Source of the DNA: DATBJG01 sp963790545
Lineage (GTDB): Bacteria; Acidobacteriota; Vicinamibacteria; Vicinamibacterales; JAMQPK01
Direction: 5' to 3'
DNA length: 64,000 nucleotides
NCBI GenBank assembly: GCA_963790545.1
Contig: CAWBPA010000012.1
Span: forward strand, 50,194 to 114,193
Of the stretch, positions 44,522 through 54,157 are shown one piece after another. Position 1 is the first letter of the stretch, and each line of letters begins with the position of its first letter. A program made the position numbers and the translations under genes. The notes under the pieces were generated by a model. It was not told the origin of the DNA. It did not search any database and saw only the letters and a program-made list of their open reading frames with translations.

Positions 44522-44719
44522 TCACTCGGAGTCGCGCCGCATCTTCTTCCGATTGCGCTTTCGCGCAAGCGCCTGTTTCGCCCGACGCTTGTCCCCGGGT
44601 TTCAGGTAAAACGAATGCTTCTTGATGTCCTTGATGATGTCTTCTTGCTGCACTTTCCGCTTGAAGCGGCGGAGAGCGCTTTCAATCGACTCACCGTCCT
44701 GAATCTTGACCTCGGCCAC
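44522..44719 (-). CDS. rpsU: 30S ribosomal protein S21
   Basis: 65 aa from the GTG at 44719 (VAEVKIQDGESIESALRRFKRKVQQED split over two lines in the family alignment). The sequence ALRRFKRKVQQEDIIKDIKK and the basic tail KRRAKQALARKRNRKKMRR are typical S21. S21 binds near the 3' end of 16S rRNA and helps start-site selection. The ribosome site appears to be GGGGGGTG, 9 nt before the GTG, which can pair with the anti-Shine-Dalgarno with one G-U pair. The frame is open further upstream, but that part is not S21-like. Confidence 0.9.
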   Translation of the reverse strand: MAEVKIQDGESIESALRRFKRKVQQEDIIKDIKKHSFYLKPGDKRRAKQALARKRNRKKMRRDSE

Positions 44720-44933
44720 CTTGTGATACACCCCCCTCGGCGGTCCCCCAAACAGTCCTCGGCTAAGCCCTAATACGACTGAAGCGTGTGTTACGCTTAT
44801 CGGGGACGAGACGCGGATTCTAGGCACAAAGCCGCCCCGCGTCAACGAACGCCCCTGGGACGCTCTGGCCCTTGGCGCCCGTTCGGCTGTTTTACACTAA
44901 CTATTTACCTTCCAGTCGTTTACGACAATTCGT

Positions 44934-46232
44934 ATGAAGCTCCTGGTGTTGGGGGGAGGTGGCCGCGAGCACGCCCTGGTGTGGAAGCTGGCCTCCGAGC
45001 GTGACGTCGGCGAGATTGTCTGCGCACCTGGGAACGCGGGCATTTCCCAGCTCGCCAGGTGTGTGCCCCTCAATCTCGAGGACCCCGCCCAGGCCCTCGC
45101 ACTCGCCCAGGCTGAGCAGGTGGACCTGACCGTGGTGGGGCCGGAGCTGCCCCTGAGCCGGGGGGTCGTGGACGCGTTTCTGGCGGAGCGCCTGGCCGTG
45201 TTTGGCCCCACGCAGGCCGCTGCGGAGCTCGAGTCGAGCAAGGTCTTCGCCAAGGATTTCATGGCGCGCCACAAGGTGCCCACGGCCCGATACCGCGCGT
45301 GTGAGAGCGCCGAGGAGGCGCTTGCGACCCTCTCGAGCGGTGAGTTCCAGTTCCCGGTCGTCCTGAAGGCCGATGGCCTCGCGGCGGGCAAGGGGGTCAC
45401 GATTGCCCCTGACCGCCACGCGGCTGAGCGGGCGGTCCGCGAGATGATGGTCGATCGCTGCTTTGGCGACGCCGGCAGTCGTCTCGTCATCGAGGAATGT
45501 CTGGAGGGGCGCGAGGCATCGTTCTTTGTCATCACGGACGGCCGACGGGCAGTGCCCGTCGGATCGGCGGAAGATCACAAGCGTGCGTACGATGGCGACG
45601 AAGGACCGAACACAGGCGGCATGGGCGCGTACGCGCCGAGCCCTCTGGTCGACGCTGCCATGCAGGCCCGGGTCATGTCCGAGATCGTCATGCCGGTCAT
45701 TGATGGCATGCGGGCCGAGGGTCGCGAGTTTCGCGGAGTCATCTACGTCGGCTTGATGCTGACGAGCGCCGGCCCCAAGGTGATTGAATTCAACGTGCGA
45801 TTCGGCGATCCCGAAACGCAGGTCGTGTTGCCCATGCTGCAGAGCGACCTTCTTCCCCTGTTGGTGGCTTCATCTCTGGGTGCTCTGGATCGCGTGGATG
45901 CCACGGTGCGGCCTGAACCATGCGTGGGCGTCGTGCTCGCCTCTGGTGGCTATCCGGGATCGTATCGCACCGGCATGAGCATCTCCGGACTCGACGAGGT
46001 TGAAAGCCTCCGGGACGTGCAGGTTTTCCATTCCGGAACCGCCCGACGGGAAGGACAACTTGTGACCGCCGGTGGTCGTGTCCTTACCCTCGTCGGCTCC
46101 GGAATCGACTACAAGCAGGCCATCGATGTGGCGTACGATGCCGCCCGACGTATTTCGTTTGACGGCCTTCACATGCGCCACGACATTGCGTTCAAGGCAG
46201 TGATGGGGTCTGACCCCGTTACAAAACGGTAA
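44934..46232 (+). CDS. purD: Phosphoribosylamine-glycine ligase
   Basis: 432 aa. ATP-grasp enzyme making GAR from phosphoribosylamine and glycine, step 2 of purine synthesis. The N-terminus MKLLVLGGGGREHALVWKLA, PELPLSRGVVDAFLAERLAVFGP, the ATP-grasp lysine region VLKADGLAAGKGVTIAPD, PNTGGMGAYAPSPLV and the metal site VIEFNVRFGDPETQVVLP are present. The last ten residues (AVMGSDPVTKR) are encoded by the GGGGTCTGACCCC palindrome, so the repeat has supplied the stop codon. First of the purine genes in the window. Confidence 0.95.
   Translation: MKLLVLGGGGREHALVWKLASERDVGEIVCAPGNAGISQLARCVPLNLEDPAQALALAQAEQVDLTVVGPELPLSRGVVDAFLAERLAVFGPTQAAAELESSKVFAKDFMARHKVPTARYRACESAEEALATLSSGEFQFPVVLKADGLAAGKGVTIAPDRHAAERAVREMMVDRCFGDAGSRLVIEECLEGREASFFVITDGRRAVPVGSAEDHKRAYDGDEGPNTGGMGAYAPSPLVDAAMQARVMSEIVMPVIDGMRAEGREFRGVIYVGLMLTSAGPKVIEFNVRFGDPETQVVLPMLQSDLLPLLVASSLGALDRVDATVRPEPCVGVVLASGGYPGSYRTGMSISGLDEVESLRDVQVFHSGTARREGQLVTAGGRVLTLVGSGIDYKQAIDVAYDAARRISFDGLHMRHDIAFKAVMGSDPVTKR
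46205..46217. repeat. GGGGTC-T-GACCCC palindrome at the 3' end of purD
   Basis: Third copy of the 13-mer; it encodes Gly-Ser-Asp-Pro near the purD C-terminus, and the stop follows 13 nt later. A degraded copy (TGGGGTCCTGAATCCC) fills 46233-46248 just before the purE ATG. Confidence 0.85.
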
Positions 46233-46249
46233 TGGGGTCCTGAATCCCG

Positions 46250-46754
46250 ATGACCACGAACATTCAGGTTCTCATCCTGATGGGTTCGGCCTCCGATGCG
46301 CCGGTCATGCAGGGAGCACTCGACATCCTCAAGGAGCTTGGTATTTCCTCGCAGATGACGGTTGCGTCCGCACATCGGTCGCCCGAACGAGTGCAGCGGC
46401 CTGATTCGCGAGGCGCCGGAACGAGGCGTTCGGGTCTTTATTGTGGGTGCTGGGGCTGCCGCGCACCTGGCTGGCGTCGTGGCGGCACATACGACCCTGC
46501 CCGTCATTGGGGTGCCGATTGATTCATCCGCGCTGAAAGGGCTGGACGCGCTGCTGTCCACCGTGCAGATGCCGCCTGGTGTTCCCGTCGCCACCGTATC
46601 GATTGGGAAGCCAGGCGCAACGAATGCCGGTGTGCTCGCGGCCCAAATCCTGGCGCTTTCCGATTCAGAGCTTTCAAGCAGGCTGGCGAATTACAAGAAG
46701 AAGCTCGCGGATGGTGTAGAGAAAGCGGCGCGCGAGGTTGAAGGACCGACGTAG
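46250..46754 (+). CDS. purE: N5-carboxyaminoimidazole ribonucleotide mutase, frame broken near 46399
   Basis: Class I PurE. The first frame gives MGSASDAPVMQGALDILKELG and VASAHRSPERV with the conserved GSxSD and SAHR motifs; after VQR the family sequence LIREAPERGVRVFIVGAGAAAHLAGVVAA, TTLPVIGVP, LLSTVQMPPGVPVATV and IGKPGATNAG continues in the +1 frame to 46754. One extra G in CAGCGGCCTG (46397-46406) explains it. Repaired length is about 167 aa, normal for PurE. It isomerises N5-CAIR to CAIR and needs PurK, not seen in the window. The gap to purD is 17 nt. Confidence 0.9.
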
Positions 46755-46755
46755 C

Positions 46756-46799
46756 GCAGGCCTTCAGTCCAGTACGTAGCGCAGGCCTTTAGGCCTGCC
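46756..46799. repeat. Dispersed palindrome, one half and one full copy
   Basis: The full copy at 46782-46799 has arms GCAGGCCT / AGGCCTGC; a half copy precedes it (GCGCAGGCCTTCAG at 46755-46768). Both are preceded by CGTA, the flank shared with other members of the family. Confidence 0.7.
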
Positions 46800-48275
46800 A
46801 GCCCCGCGATGGCAAAAGCAGACCACTTTCATGAAGTACTCCATCATCACCTTCGGCTGTCGGGTGAACCAGGCCGATTCGCTGGAGGTTGAGGAAGAGC
46901 TGCTGGCAGCTGGTGGGATCCCTTCCGACGTCGACTGCGCCGATGTCGTGGTCGTCAACACCTGTTCGGTGACGGCGACCGCCGATCAGGGCGCGCGACA
47001 GACGATCCGGCGTATCGCGCGACAGAATCCCAGCGCGCGAGTTGTCGTGACCGGCTGTTACGCAACACGCCAACCGCAGGATCTCGCCGCTCTCCCTGGC
47101 GTCGTCCGCATCGTTGCGAATCAGCAGAAAGAGGATGTGGGATCGCTTGTTTTGAGCATTGTGTCGGGCAACGAACCCCGAGTCCCGAATCCCGAATCCC
47201 AAGTTACGACCGCCGACCGATTCGGCGCGGGAGAGGGCGCGTGCGGGGCGGTCATCGAGCCCGGCCTGGCTGGTCGCACGGCCTACACACTGCGTGTTCA
47301 GACTGGCTGCGACGAACCCTGCTCGTACTGCATCATTCCGACAACTCGTGGCACGGGACGCAGTCGGCCGCTCGAGGCGGTGATGCACGAGGTCGATCGC
47401 GTGGTTGGCGCAGGTTTCAAAGAGATTGCCATCACGGGTGTGCATCTCGGGTCGTACGGACGTGACCTGGCCGGACAGGAAAACCTGGTCGGGTTGTTAC
47501 GGAGCCTCGATGCACACCCGAGCGACACCCGTTTCCGGATCAGCTCGCTCGAGCCAATGGATTGCACGAGCGACCTCGTCGATCTCGTCTGGCGGTCAGG
47601 CCGGTTTGCCGCACATTTCCATCTTCCGCTCCAGCACGCGAGCGACCGGGTTCTGGCGGCCATGCGCCGGCCCTACACGCTGCGGGCATATGCCAGCCTG
47701 GTTGATGGAATTCGAGAGAAGCTGCCGGATGCCGCGATCGGCTCGGACGTGATCGTGGGGTTCCCGGGCGAATCAGAACACGATGCCGAGCTGCTGCTCG
47801 ATTACCTCACAGGCTCGCCGCTGACACATCTTCACGTGTTCCCGTATTCGGATCGCCCGGGGACGGCGGCCGCCGTCTTGCCGCAGAAGGTGTCGGGGAC
47901 CGCCGTGCGCGACCGTGCGCGCCAGGTGCGTCAAGTTGGATCGACACTGACCGAGCGCTTCAGACGATCACAGGTGCACACGGTCCGCCCCAGCCTCACG
48001 ATAGACGACGGGTCGATGGTGGTGACAGACAACTACCTGAAGGTCCGAATCCCGCCGGGTCGCAAGCGAAACGAGTGGGTGGATGTGCGAGTGACCGCGT
48101 TTGGTGACCCGATGGTAGGAGAGGTTGACTGGCGTCTCAGGCCATCCTCGCCATCGCGCCGACTCGCAGGGATCGCCGCAGATCAGACTTCACGGCGATG
48201 CATCGCGTCATCCGATTCCCGCCGTGCTGAACCGGACCCGCTAGTGCCGCGGATCCGAGCGTTGATCGCAATTTC

Positions 48276-49322
<1,047 letters not shown>

Positions 49323-49436
49323 ATCTGCGACATCCGGCCCGATGGCTGGGAGTTCAGATCTGGTCACGGCTGGTGAACGGTCTCCTCGAAAAAGAGTGGC
49401 GAGAAGCTCGCGGCGCTGACGTGCGGGGACAGACAA

Positions 49437-49616
49437 GATTGTAGCATGCGAGCCAGATCAAGCCGGCCTTCGGCTGGCACGCCCGCGTGTCGCATGGTAT
49501 GATCTCGATCTCTCTTAGCGTCCTTCTTTCTCAACAGTCTGGTCCGATTCGTCGTCGGAGCACCGTGACGCGTTGGCAAGTGGCGACCCGGTTCGTGGAG
49601 CCAGTCCAGTAACCCC
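49437..49616. other. Intergenic gap between divergent rlmN and M16 peptidase genes
   Basis: 180-nt gap that must carry promoters for both genes if the ATG at 49322 is the rlmN start. No repeat of the families above is present. A possible -10-like TATGAT occurs at 49498-49503 for the plus strand, with no convincing -35. Confidence 0.3.
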
Positions 49617-50876
49617 ATGATTGTGCGCGAGACTTTGGACAACGGTCTTCGTCTCCTTACCGAGACGATGGGACAGGTGCGGTCGGTGAGCCTGGGTGTC
49701 TGGCTGACGCGCGGATCGCGCGACGAGTCGAATGCTCAGAGCGGCATCGCGCACTTTGTCGAGCACATGCTGTTCAAGGGCACGCCGTCGCGCAGTGCCG
49801 AAGACATCGCACAAGCGATCGACTCGATTGGCGGCCAGCTCGACGCGTTTACAGCCAAGGAGTACGCGAGCTACTACGTCAAGGTGCTCGATCAGCATCT
49901 GCCTCTCGCCGTGGACATCCTGTCGGACATCGTGATGCACCCGGCGTTTCAGCAAGTGGACATCGAGCGCGAGAAGAAGGTCGTGCTCGAAGAGATCAAG
50001 ATGGTCGAGGATACGCCCGACGATCTCGTCCACGAGATGTTCACGCAGAGCTTCTGGGAAGGACATCCGCTGGGTCGTCCAATCCTGGGCTCGCGCGAGA
50101 CGGTTGAGGCGTTCACGCAGCAGAGCCTGCGAGAATATTTCGAGTCGGCCTATACAGCCGGCAACATCATCGTGTCGGCCGCTGGCAACATCGATCATGC
50201 GCGGGTACGGGAGCTGATCCTGTCGGCATTCCAGTCGATGCCATCGAGCGCATCGCGGCCGCCCGATACGCCGCCAACGGTCGTGCCGCAGGTGATTGTC
50301 CGCAACAAGGACCTCGAGCAGAGCCACATCTGCGTGGGCGCGAGCAGCTACCCGCAGAATCACGACGATCGATATTCCAGCTACGTGCTCAACACCATGC
50401 TGGGCGGGTCGATGAGCTCGCGACTCTTTCAAAACATCCGCGAAAAGCGCGGGCTGGCGTACTCGGTGTTCAGCGGTCTCAGCGCCTATCGCGATGCCGG
50501 CAACTTGACCATTTATGCAGGGTGCGCCAACGACGCGGTCAGCGAGGTGATCGATCTGATGATTGTCGAACTCCGCCAGATCAAGTTGGCACCGACCGCC
50601 GACTCGGAGCTCCGACGTGCCAAGGATCATCTCAAGGGCAGCCTCATGCTGAGCCTGGAGAACACATCCAGTCGCATGTCTCATCTGGCTCGGCAGGAAA
50701 TCTACTTCGAGCGTCAGTTCGGGTTGGACGAGACGCTGGACGGCATCGAGCGCGTGACCACAGACGATGTGCTGCGGGTTGCCAAAGATCTGTTTTCGAA
50801 CGGCGCCCTGGCAGCCACCGTGCTGGGGCAGGTGAACGGACTGCAGATCGGACGTGAGAAGCTGAATTTGGACTGA
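49617..50876 (+). CDS. M16-family zinc metallopeptidase
   Basis: 419 aa. The inverted zinc motif HxxEH is HFVEH at residues 46-50, with the third ligand expected in VVLEEIKMVEDTPDDLVHE (about 120-138). Two similar halves are visible, as in mitochondrial processing peptidase beta-like enzymes (RREIP-type PqqF family): the C-terminal half has NTMLGGSMSSRLFQNIREKRGLAYSV, the classic R/Y pair segment. Probably degrades or processes peptides. The stop overlaps the purB ATG by one base, so it heads the purB unit. Confidence 0.9.
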   Translation: MIVRETLDNGLRLLTETMGQVRSVSLGVWLTRGSRDESNAQSGIAHFVEHMLFKGTPSRSAEDIAQAIDSIGGQLDAFTAKEYASYYVKVLDQHLPLAVDILSDIVMHPAFQQVDIEREKKVVLEEIKMVEDTPDDLVHEMFTQSFWEGHPLGRPILGSRETVEAFTQQSLREYFESAYTAGNIIVSAAGNIDHARVRELILSAFQSMPSSASRPPDTPPTVVPQVIVRNKDLEQSHICVGASSYPQNHDDRYSSYVLNTMLGGSMSSRLFQNIREKRGLAYSVFSGLSAYRDAGNLTIYAGCANDAVSEVIDLMIVELRQIKLAPTADSELRRAKDHLKGSLMLSLENTSSRMSHLARQEIYFERQFGLDETLDGIERVTTDDVLRVAKDLFSNGALAATVLGQVNGLQIGREKLNLD

Positions 50877-52201
50877 TGATCCCTCGCTACACCCATCCCG
50901 ACATGGGTCGCCTCTGGAGCGACCACAAGCGATTCGAGACGTGGCTGCAGGTTGAGATAGCGGCCGCCGAAGCCATGGCGGAGGCGGGTATCATTCCGCG
51001 GGAAGCCGCGAAAGCCATCCGCGAACGCGGCGCCTTCGACGTCGACCGCATCAACGAAATCGAGCGGACGGTTCAGCACGACGTCATTGCGTTTACGACG
51101 GTCGTGGCCGAGCACGTCGGGCCGGAGGCCCGATGGCTTCATTTCGGCCTCACCTCGTCGGATGTCATCGACACCGCGCAGGCGATTCAGATGCGCGATG
51201 CCTGCGATCTCATCCTGAAAGATTTGGATGCGCTCACCGAGGCCGTGCGCAAGCGCGCCGAGGAGCACCGCGCGACGCCAATGATCGGCAGAACGCATGG
51301 TGTCCATGCCGAGCCGATGACGTTCGGCCTCAAGCTGGCCATCTGGTACGCGGAGCTCAAGCGAGACGCGGCAAGGATTCAGCGCGCGCGGGCGGCGATT
51401 GCGGTCGGCAAGATTTCCGGGGCTGTGGGGACGTTCGCGCACCTCGCGCCGTCGATCGAGGCGCGCGTGTGCCGAATGCTTGGCCTCGAGCCGGCTCCTG
51501 TGTCGTCGCAGGTCATACAGCGCGATCGTCATGCCGAATTGATGAGCGCCATTGCCATCACGGGCGCGTCACTGGAAAAATGCGCGCTGGAAATCCGGGG
51601 CCTGCAGAAAACCGAAATTGGGGAGGTCGAGGAGCCGTTTGCCAGAGGGCAGAAGGGATCCTCGGCGATGCCCCACAAGCGCAACCCGATAGGCTGCGAG
51701 CAGATTACCGGGCTGGCGAGGCTGCTGCGCGCCAATTGCGTGGCTGCCTTCGAGAATGTTGCCCTGTGGCACGAGCGCGACATCTCGCATTCGTCGGTGG
51801 AGCGTGTGATTCTGCCGGACAGCTTCATCGCCCTCGATCACATGCTTCGCCGGTTCACGCGGATTGTGGCGGGCATGGTCGTGCATCCCGACCGGATGCG
51901 CGCGAACCTGGAGCTATCTCGTGGCGTCGTGTTCTCTGGCACCGTGCTGCTCGAGCTGGCGCGTAAGGGCGTGTCGCGCGAGCAGGCCTACGAATGGGTC
52001 CAGCGCAACGCCATGCGATCGCACGAGGAGGGCCGGGATTTCAAACAACTGTTGCTGGCCGATGCGGACGTGATGCGCGTGTTGACCCAGAAAGAAATCA
52101 ACGACGCGTTCGATCTGAAGGTCCAGCTGCGCCACGTAGATGAGATTTTCGATCGAGTGTTTCAGCAGCAGAGCAGTCTCGTTGGACGGGCCGATGGGTG
52201 A
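50876..52201 (+). CDS. purB: Adenylosuccinate lyase
   Basis: 441 aa. Catalyses fumarate release at two steps of purine synthesis (SAICAR to AICAR, adenylosuccinate to AMP). Opening MIPRYTHPDMGRLWSDHKRF, HFGLTSSDVIDTAQAIQ, GRTHGVHAEPMTFGLK, and the family signature GSSAMPHKRNPIGCEQI (about 258-274) with the catalytic-loop serine are present. One-base overlap with the M16 stop. After it a 189-nt gap leads to purS and holds the first copy of the two-hairpin element. Confidence 0.96.
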   Translation: MIPRYTHPDMGRLWSDHKRFETWLQVEIAAAEAMAEAGIIPREAAKAIRERGAFDVDRINEIERTVQHDVIAFTTVVAEHVGPEARWLHFGLTSSDVIDTAQAIQMRDACDLILKDLDALTEAVRKRAEEHRATPMIGRTHGVHAEPMTFGLKLAIWYAELKRDAARIQRARAAIAVGKISGAVGTFAHLAPSIEARVCRMLGLEPAPVSSQVIQRDRHAELMSAIAITGASLEKCALEIRGLQKTEIGEVEEPFARGQKGSSAMPHKRNPIGCEQITGLARLLRANCVAAFENVALWHERDISHSSVERVILPDSFIALDHMLRRFTRIVAGMVVHPDRMRANLELSRGVVFSGTVLLELARKGVSREQAYEWVQRNAMRSHEEGRDFKQLLLADADVMRVLTQKEINDAFDLKVQLRHVDEIFDRVFQQQSSLVGRADG

Positions 52202-52303
52202 TGGCGCTGATGGTATTCCGTGCCCTGAGCTTGTCGAAGGGCAGTCGGCCCGACCGCAGCCGTCACGCGGTGCTGACCAAGAGGAGAAGGCCCCGCGATT
52301 GTT

Positions 52304-52381
52304 GACTAAGTGGATCGTTGCAACTAATGACGCCGAGCGGCAAAGCGCGAGGTACAGCGCGCGGGGGTGGGGCCCCGCGCG
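52304..52381 (+). promoter_or_regulatory. Two-hairpin element, copy upstream of purS
   Basis: Order: TGACTAAGTGGAT lead, CGCCGA, hairpin 1 (52338-52349, GCGGCAAAGCGC, damaged by one missing base), GAGGTACA, hairpin 2 (52358-52381, 9-bp perfect arms CGCGCGGGG / CCCCGCGCG, loop GTGGGG). Hairpin 2 ends 9 nt before the purS ATG (52391), with an A-rich spacer AACAAAAAT and no Shine-Dalgarno in the usual place. See the other copies near purQ, at 53749, 53819 and purF. Confidence 0.75.
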
Positions 52382-52390
52382 AACAAAAAT

Positions 52391-52633
52391 ATGCTTGCAC
52401 GCGTTTTCGTGACGTTGAAGCCATCCGTCTTCGATCCGCAAGGCCGGACCATTGCCGATGCCCTGCAGTCGCTCGGCTACCAGTCGGTCCAGGACGTGCG
52501 GCAGGGCAAGTATTTCGAGCTCGATCTTGGGGCAGCGACCGGCGACGAGGCCAGGCGGCTCGCGTCGGAAGTTGCCGACAAGCTGCTCGCGAACCCGGTG
52601 ATTGAAAGTTACCGGGTGGAAGTTGCTGATTGA
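52391..52633 (+). CDS. purS: Phosphoribosylformylglycinamidine synthase subunit PurS
   Basis: 80 aa (MLARVFVTLKPSVFDPQGRT). Small dimeric bridge that joins PurL and PurQ in the three-part FGAM synthase. The conserved features LKPSVFDPQGRTIADALQSLGY, VQDVRQGKYFEL and a final VIESYRVEV strand are all present. The ATG at 52391 is chosen over an upstream GTG that lies inside the hairpin. Its own leader is a copy of the two-hairpin element. Confidence 0.95.
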   Translation: MLARVFVTLKPSVFDPQGRTIADALQSLGYQSVQDVRQGKYFELDLGAATGDEARRLASEVADKLLANPVIESYRVEVAD

Positions 52634-52992
52634 GCAGAGCCGGTTCCATAGCGCCGAGCGCTGAAAGCGCGAGCGGGATCGGGAAGTCGAGTAGGGCTTA
52701 GTGCTGACCGAGCGGATCGTCGCAACTAACCGTGCCGAGCGCTAAAAGCGCGAGGTACAGGCGGCGGGGGTGGCCGCCTTCGCCAAGGCTTCGGCGAGCC
52801 AAGGGGCTCCTGACGAATCATTCACTGAGCGGGTCATCGTAACGAAAAACGCCGAGCGCTGAAAGCGCGACCTGGATCGGGAAGTCGAGTAGGGCTTAGT
52901 GCTGACTGAGCGGATAGTCGCAACTGACCATGCCGAGCGCTAAAAGCGCGAGGTACAGGCGGCGGGGGTGGGGCCCCGCCGCAACCAAATAA
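52634..52992 (+). repeat. Array of two-hairpin elements with a 198-bp tandem duplication, ending at purQ
   Basis: No gene. Four hairpin-1 copies: 52658-52670 and 52856-52868 (GCGCT GAA AGCGC), 52739-52751 and 52937-52949 (GCGCT AAA AGCGC). Two hairpin-2 copies: 52759-52779 (variant, arms AGGCGGC / GCCGCCT, loop GGGGGTG) and 52959-52982 (9-bp arms GCGGCGGGG / CCCCGCCGC, loop GTGGGG). The stretch 52652-52771 repeats at 52850-52969 (period 198 bp). Hairpin 2 at 52959-52982 ends 10 nt before the purQ ATG, spacer AACCAAATAA. Confidence 0.8.
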
Positions 52993-53718
52993 ATGAAATT
53001 CGCAATCATCGTCTTCCCCGGTTCCAACTGCGATCACGATGCCTACCATGCCGTCAAGCATGTGATTGGGCAGGATGCAGAATTCGTCTGGCACAAGGAC
53101 ACTGATCTCCGCGGCGCGGACGTCGTGATTCTCCCGGGAGGGTTTTCGCATGGCGATTACCTGCGCACCGGTGCGATTGCCAGGTTTTCGCCCATCATGC
53201 CCGCCGTGACCGCGTTTGCGGAGCAGGGAGGTCCGGTGCTGGGCGTGTGCAACGGGTTCCAGATTCTGCTCGAAGCGGGGCTGCTGCCTGGCGCCATGCT
53301 TCGGAACGCGGGTCTCAAGTTCCGTTGCGAGTACGTGAACGTTCGCGTCGAGGAAACCGACACGCCCTTCACGGCGGCTTGTCGGGTCGGACAGGTGCTG
53401 CGCATGCCGATCGCGCATGGCGAAGGCAACTATTTTGCGCCTCCGGATGTGGTCGAGCGGCTGAATCGAAATCGGCAGATCGTGTTTCGCTATTGCGATC
53501 CGACAGGGGCGGTGACCGATGCCGCCAATCCCAACGGATCGATCCATGGCATTGCCGGTCTCTGCAGCGAGCGGCGCAACATCGTTGGGCTCATGCCGCA
53601 TCCGGAACGGGCCTGCGAGTTGGCGCTCGGCAGCGCGGATGGGCGAGTGCTCCTCGAGTCCGTCGTGCAGACGCTGAAGCACGGGACGCTTGAGGCAGTC
53701 AGTCACACCCGGCCGTGA
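52993..53718 (+). CDS. purQ: Phosphoribosylformylglycinamidine synthase, glutaminase subunit
   Basis: 241 aa. Class I glutamine amidotransferase that feeds ammonia to PurL. MKFAIIVFPGSNCDHDAYHAV, VILPGGFSHGDYLRTGAIARF, the nucleophile elbow VLGVCNGFQILLEAGLLPG (Cys near 86) and the catalytic GLMPHPERACE (His, Glu) are intact. Leader is a copy of the two-hairpin element with a 10-nt spacer to the ATG and no visible Shine-Dalgarno. Confidence 0.96.
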   Translation: MKFAIIVFPGSNCDHDAYHAVKHVIGQDAEFVWHKDTDLRGADVVILPGGFSHGDYLRTGAIARFSPIMPAVTAFAEQGGPVLGVCNGFQILLEAGLLPGAMLRNAGLKFRCEYVNVRVEETDTPFTAACRVGQVLRMPIAHGEGNYFAPPDVVERLNRNRQIVFRYCDPTGAVTDAANPNGSIHGIAGLCSERRNIVGLMPHPERACELALGSADGRVLLESVVQTLKHGTLEAVSHTRP

Positions 53719-53748
53719 GTGTGCTACGCCGCGAACGGCCGGTCTTCA

Positions 53749-53774
53749 GCGCGTGGGGGTGGGGCCCCACGCGC
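53749..53774 (+). promoter_or_regulatory. Hairpin 2 of the two-hairpin element, before a 30-codon frame
   Basis: Perfect 10-bp arms GCGCGTGGGG / CCCCACGCGC with the standard loop GTGGGG, starting 31 nt after the purQ stop. No hairpin 1 precedes it. It ends 9 nt before an ATG at 53784 (spacer AATCTGAAA), the same geometry as at purS, purQ and purF. Confidence 0.7.
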
Positions 53775-53783
53775 AATCTGAAA

Positions 53784-53876
53784 ATGATGACAGTTTCTGT
53801 TACCCCAGTCGGGCAATACGCCGAGCGGCAAAGCCGCGAGGCACAGGTCATGGGGGTGGGGCCCCATGACAACTAA
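53784..53876 (+). CDS. Candidate 30-aa small ORF between purQ and the 65-aa gene
   Basis: Reads MMTVSVTPVGQYAERQSREA followed by QVMGVGPHDN. It begins 9 nt after an intact hairpin 2 and ends 3 nt before the ATG of the next gene. Its second half is simply the in-frame translation of the next two-hairpin element (53819-53870), which argues against a conserved peptide. It could be a leader peptide that couples translation through that element, or chance. Other copies of the element do not keep this frame. Confidence 0.25.
   Translation: MMTVSVTPVGQYAERQSREAQVMGVGPHDN
53819..53870 (+). promoter_or_regulatory. Two-hairpin element, complete copy before the 65-aa gene
   Basis: CGCCGA-type lead, hairpin 1 53825-53837 (GCGGC AAA GCCGC), GAGGCACAG, hairpin 2 53847-53870 (9-bp perfect arms GTCATGGGG / CCCCATGAC, loop GTGGGG). 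It ends 9 nt before the ATG at 53880, spacer AACTAAGAA. This is the cleanest copy and a good seed for a search. Confidence 0.78.
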
Positions 53877-53879
53877 GAA

Positions 53880-54077
53880 ATGCCTAAAAACAGCGCCTCG
53901 CGGGCCGTCGTCGGCAAGGCCATGTTGGCCTCTTCGGTGGTGATGCTCGTGCTCGCGGCGCTCTACTGGTTTCGCGTGCTCCCGCTCCCCGACTCGCTCG
54001 TGCCCCTGGTGTCGGCGGTTCTCTTTATCGCTGGAGTGATCGACGGAATTATCGGCTTGAGATTTCTCGGAGAATGA
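53880..54077 (+). CDS. Small two-span membrane protein of unknown function
   Basis: 65 aa. A short basic N-terminus (MPKNSASRAVVGKAM) is followed by two hydrophobic helices (about 16-31, LASSVVMLVLAALYWF, and 38-60, LVPLVSAVLFIAGVIDGIIGLRF) joined by a Pro-rich turn. No family recognised. It sits between purQ and purL and is preceded by a perfect two-hairpin element with the standard 9-nt spacing, so it is probably expressed with the purine genes. Confidence 0.6.
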   Translation: MPKNSASRAVVGKAMLASSVVMLVLAALYWFRVLPLPDSLVPLVSAVLFIAGVIDGIIGLRFLGE

Positions 54078-54157
54078 TTCTGGCAGCTTGCTGAAAGAGC
54101 TCTTTACCACGGAGGTCAGTGAAGCCGGTTGTTTCGTAAGCCTTTACCTTGGAATCT

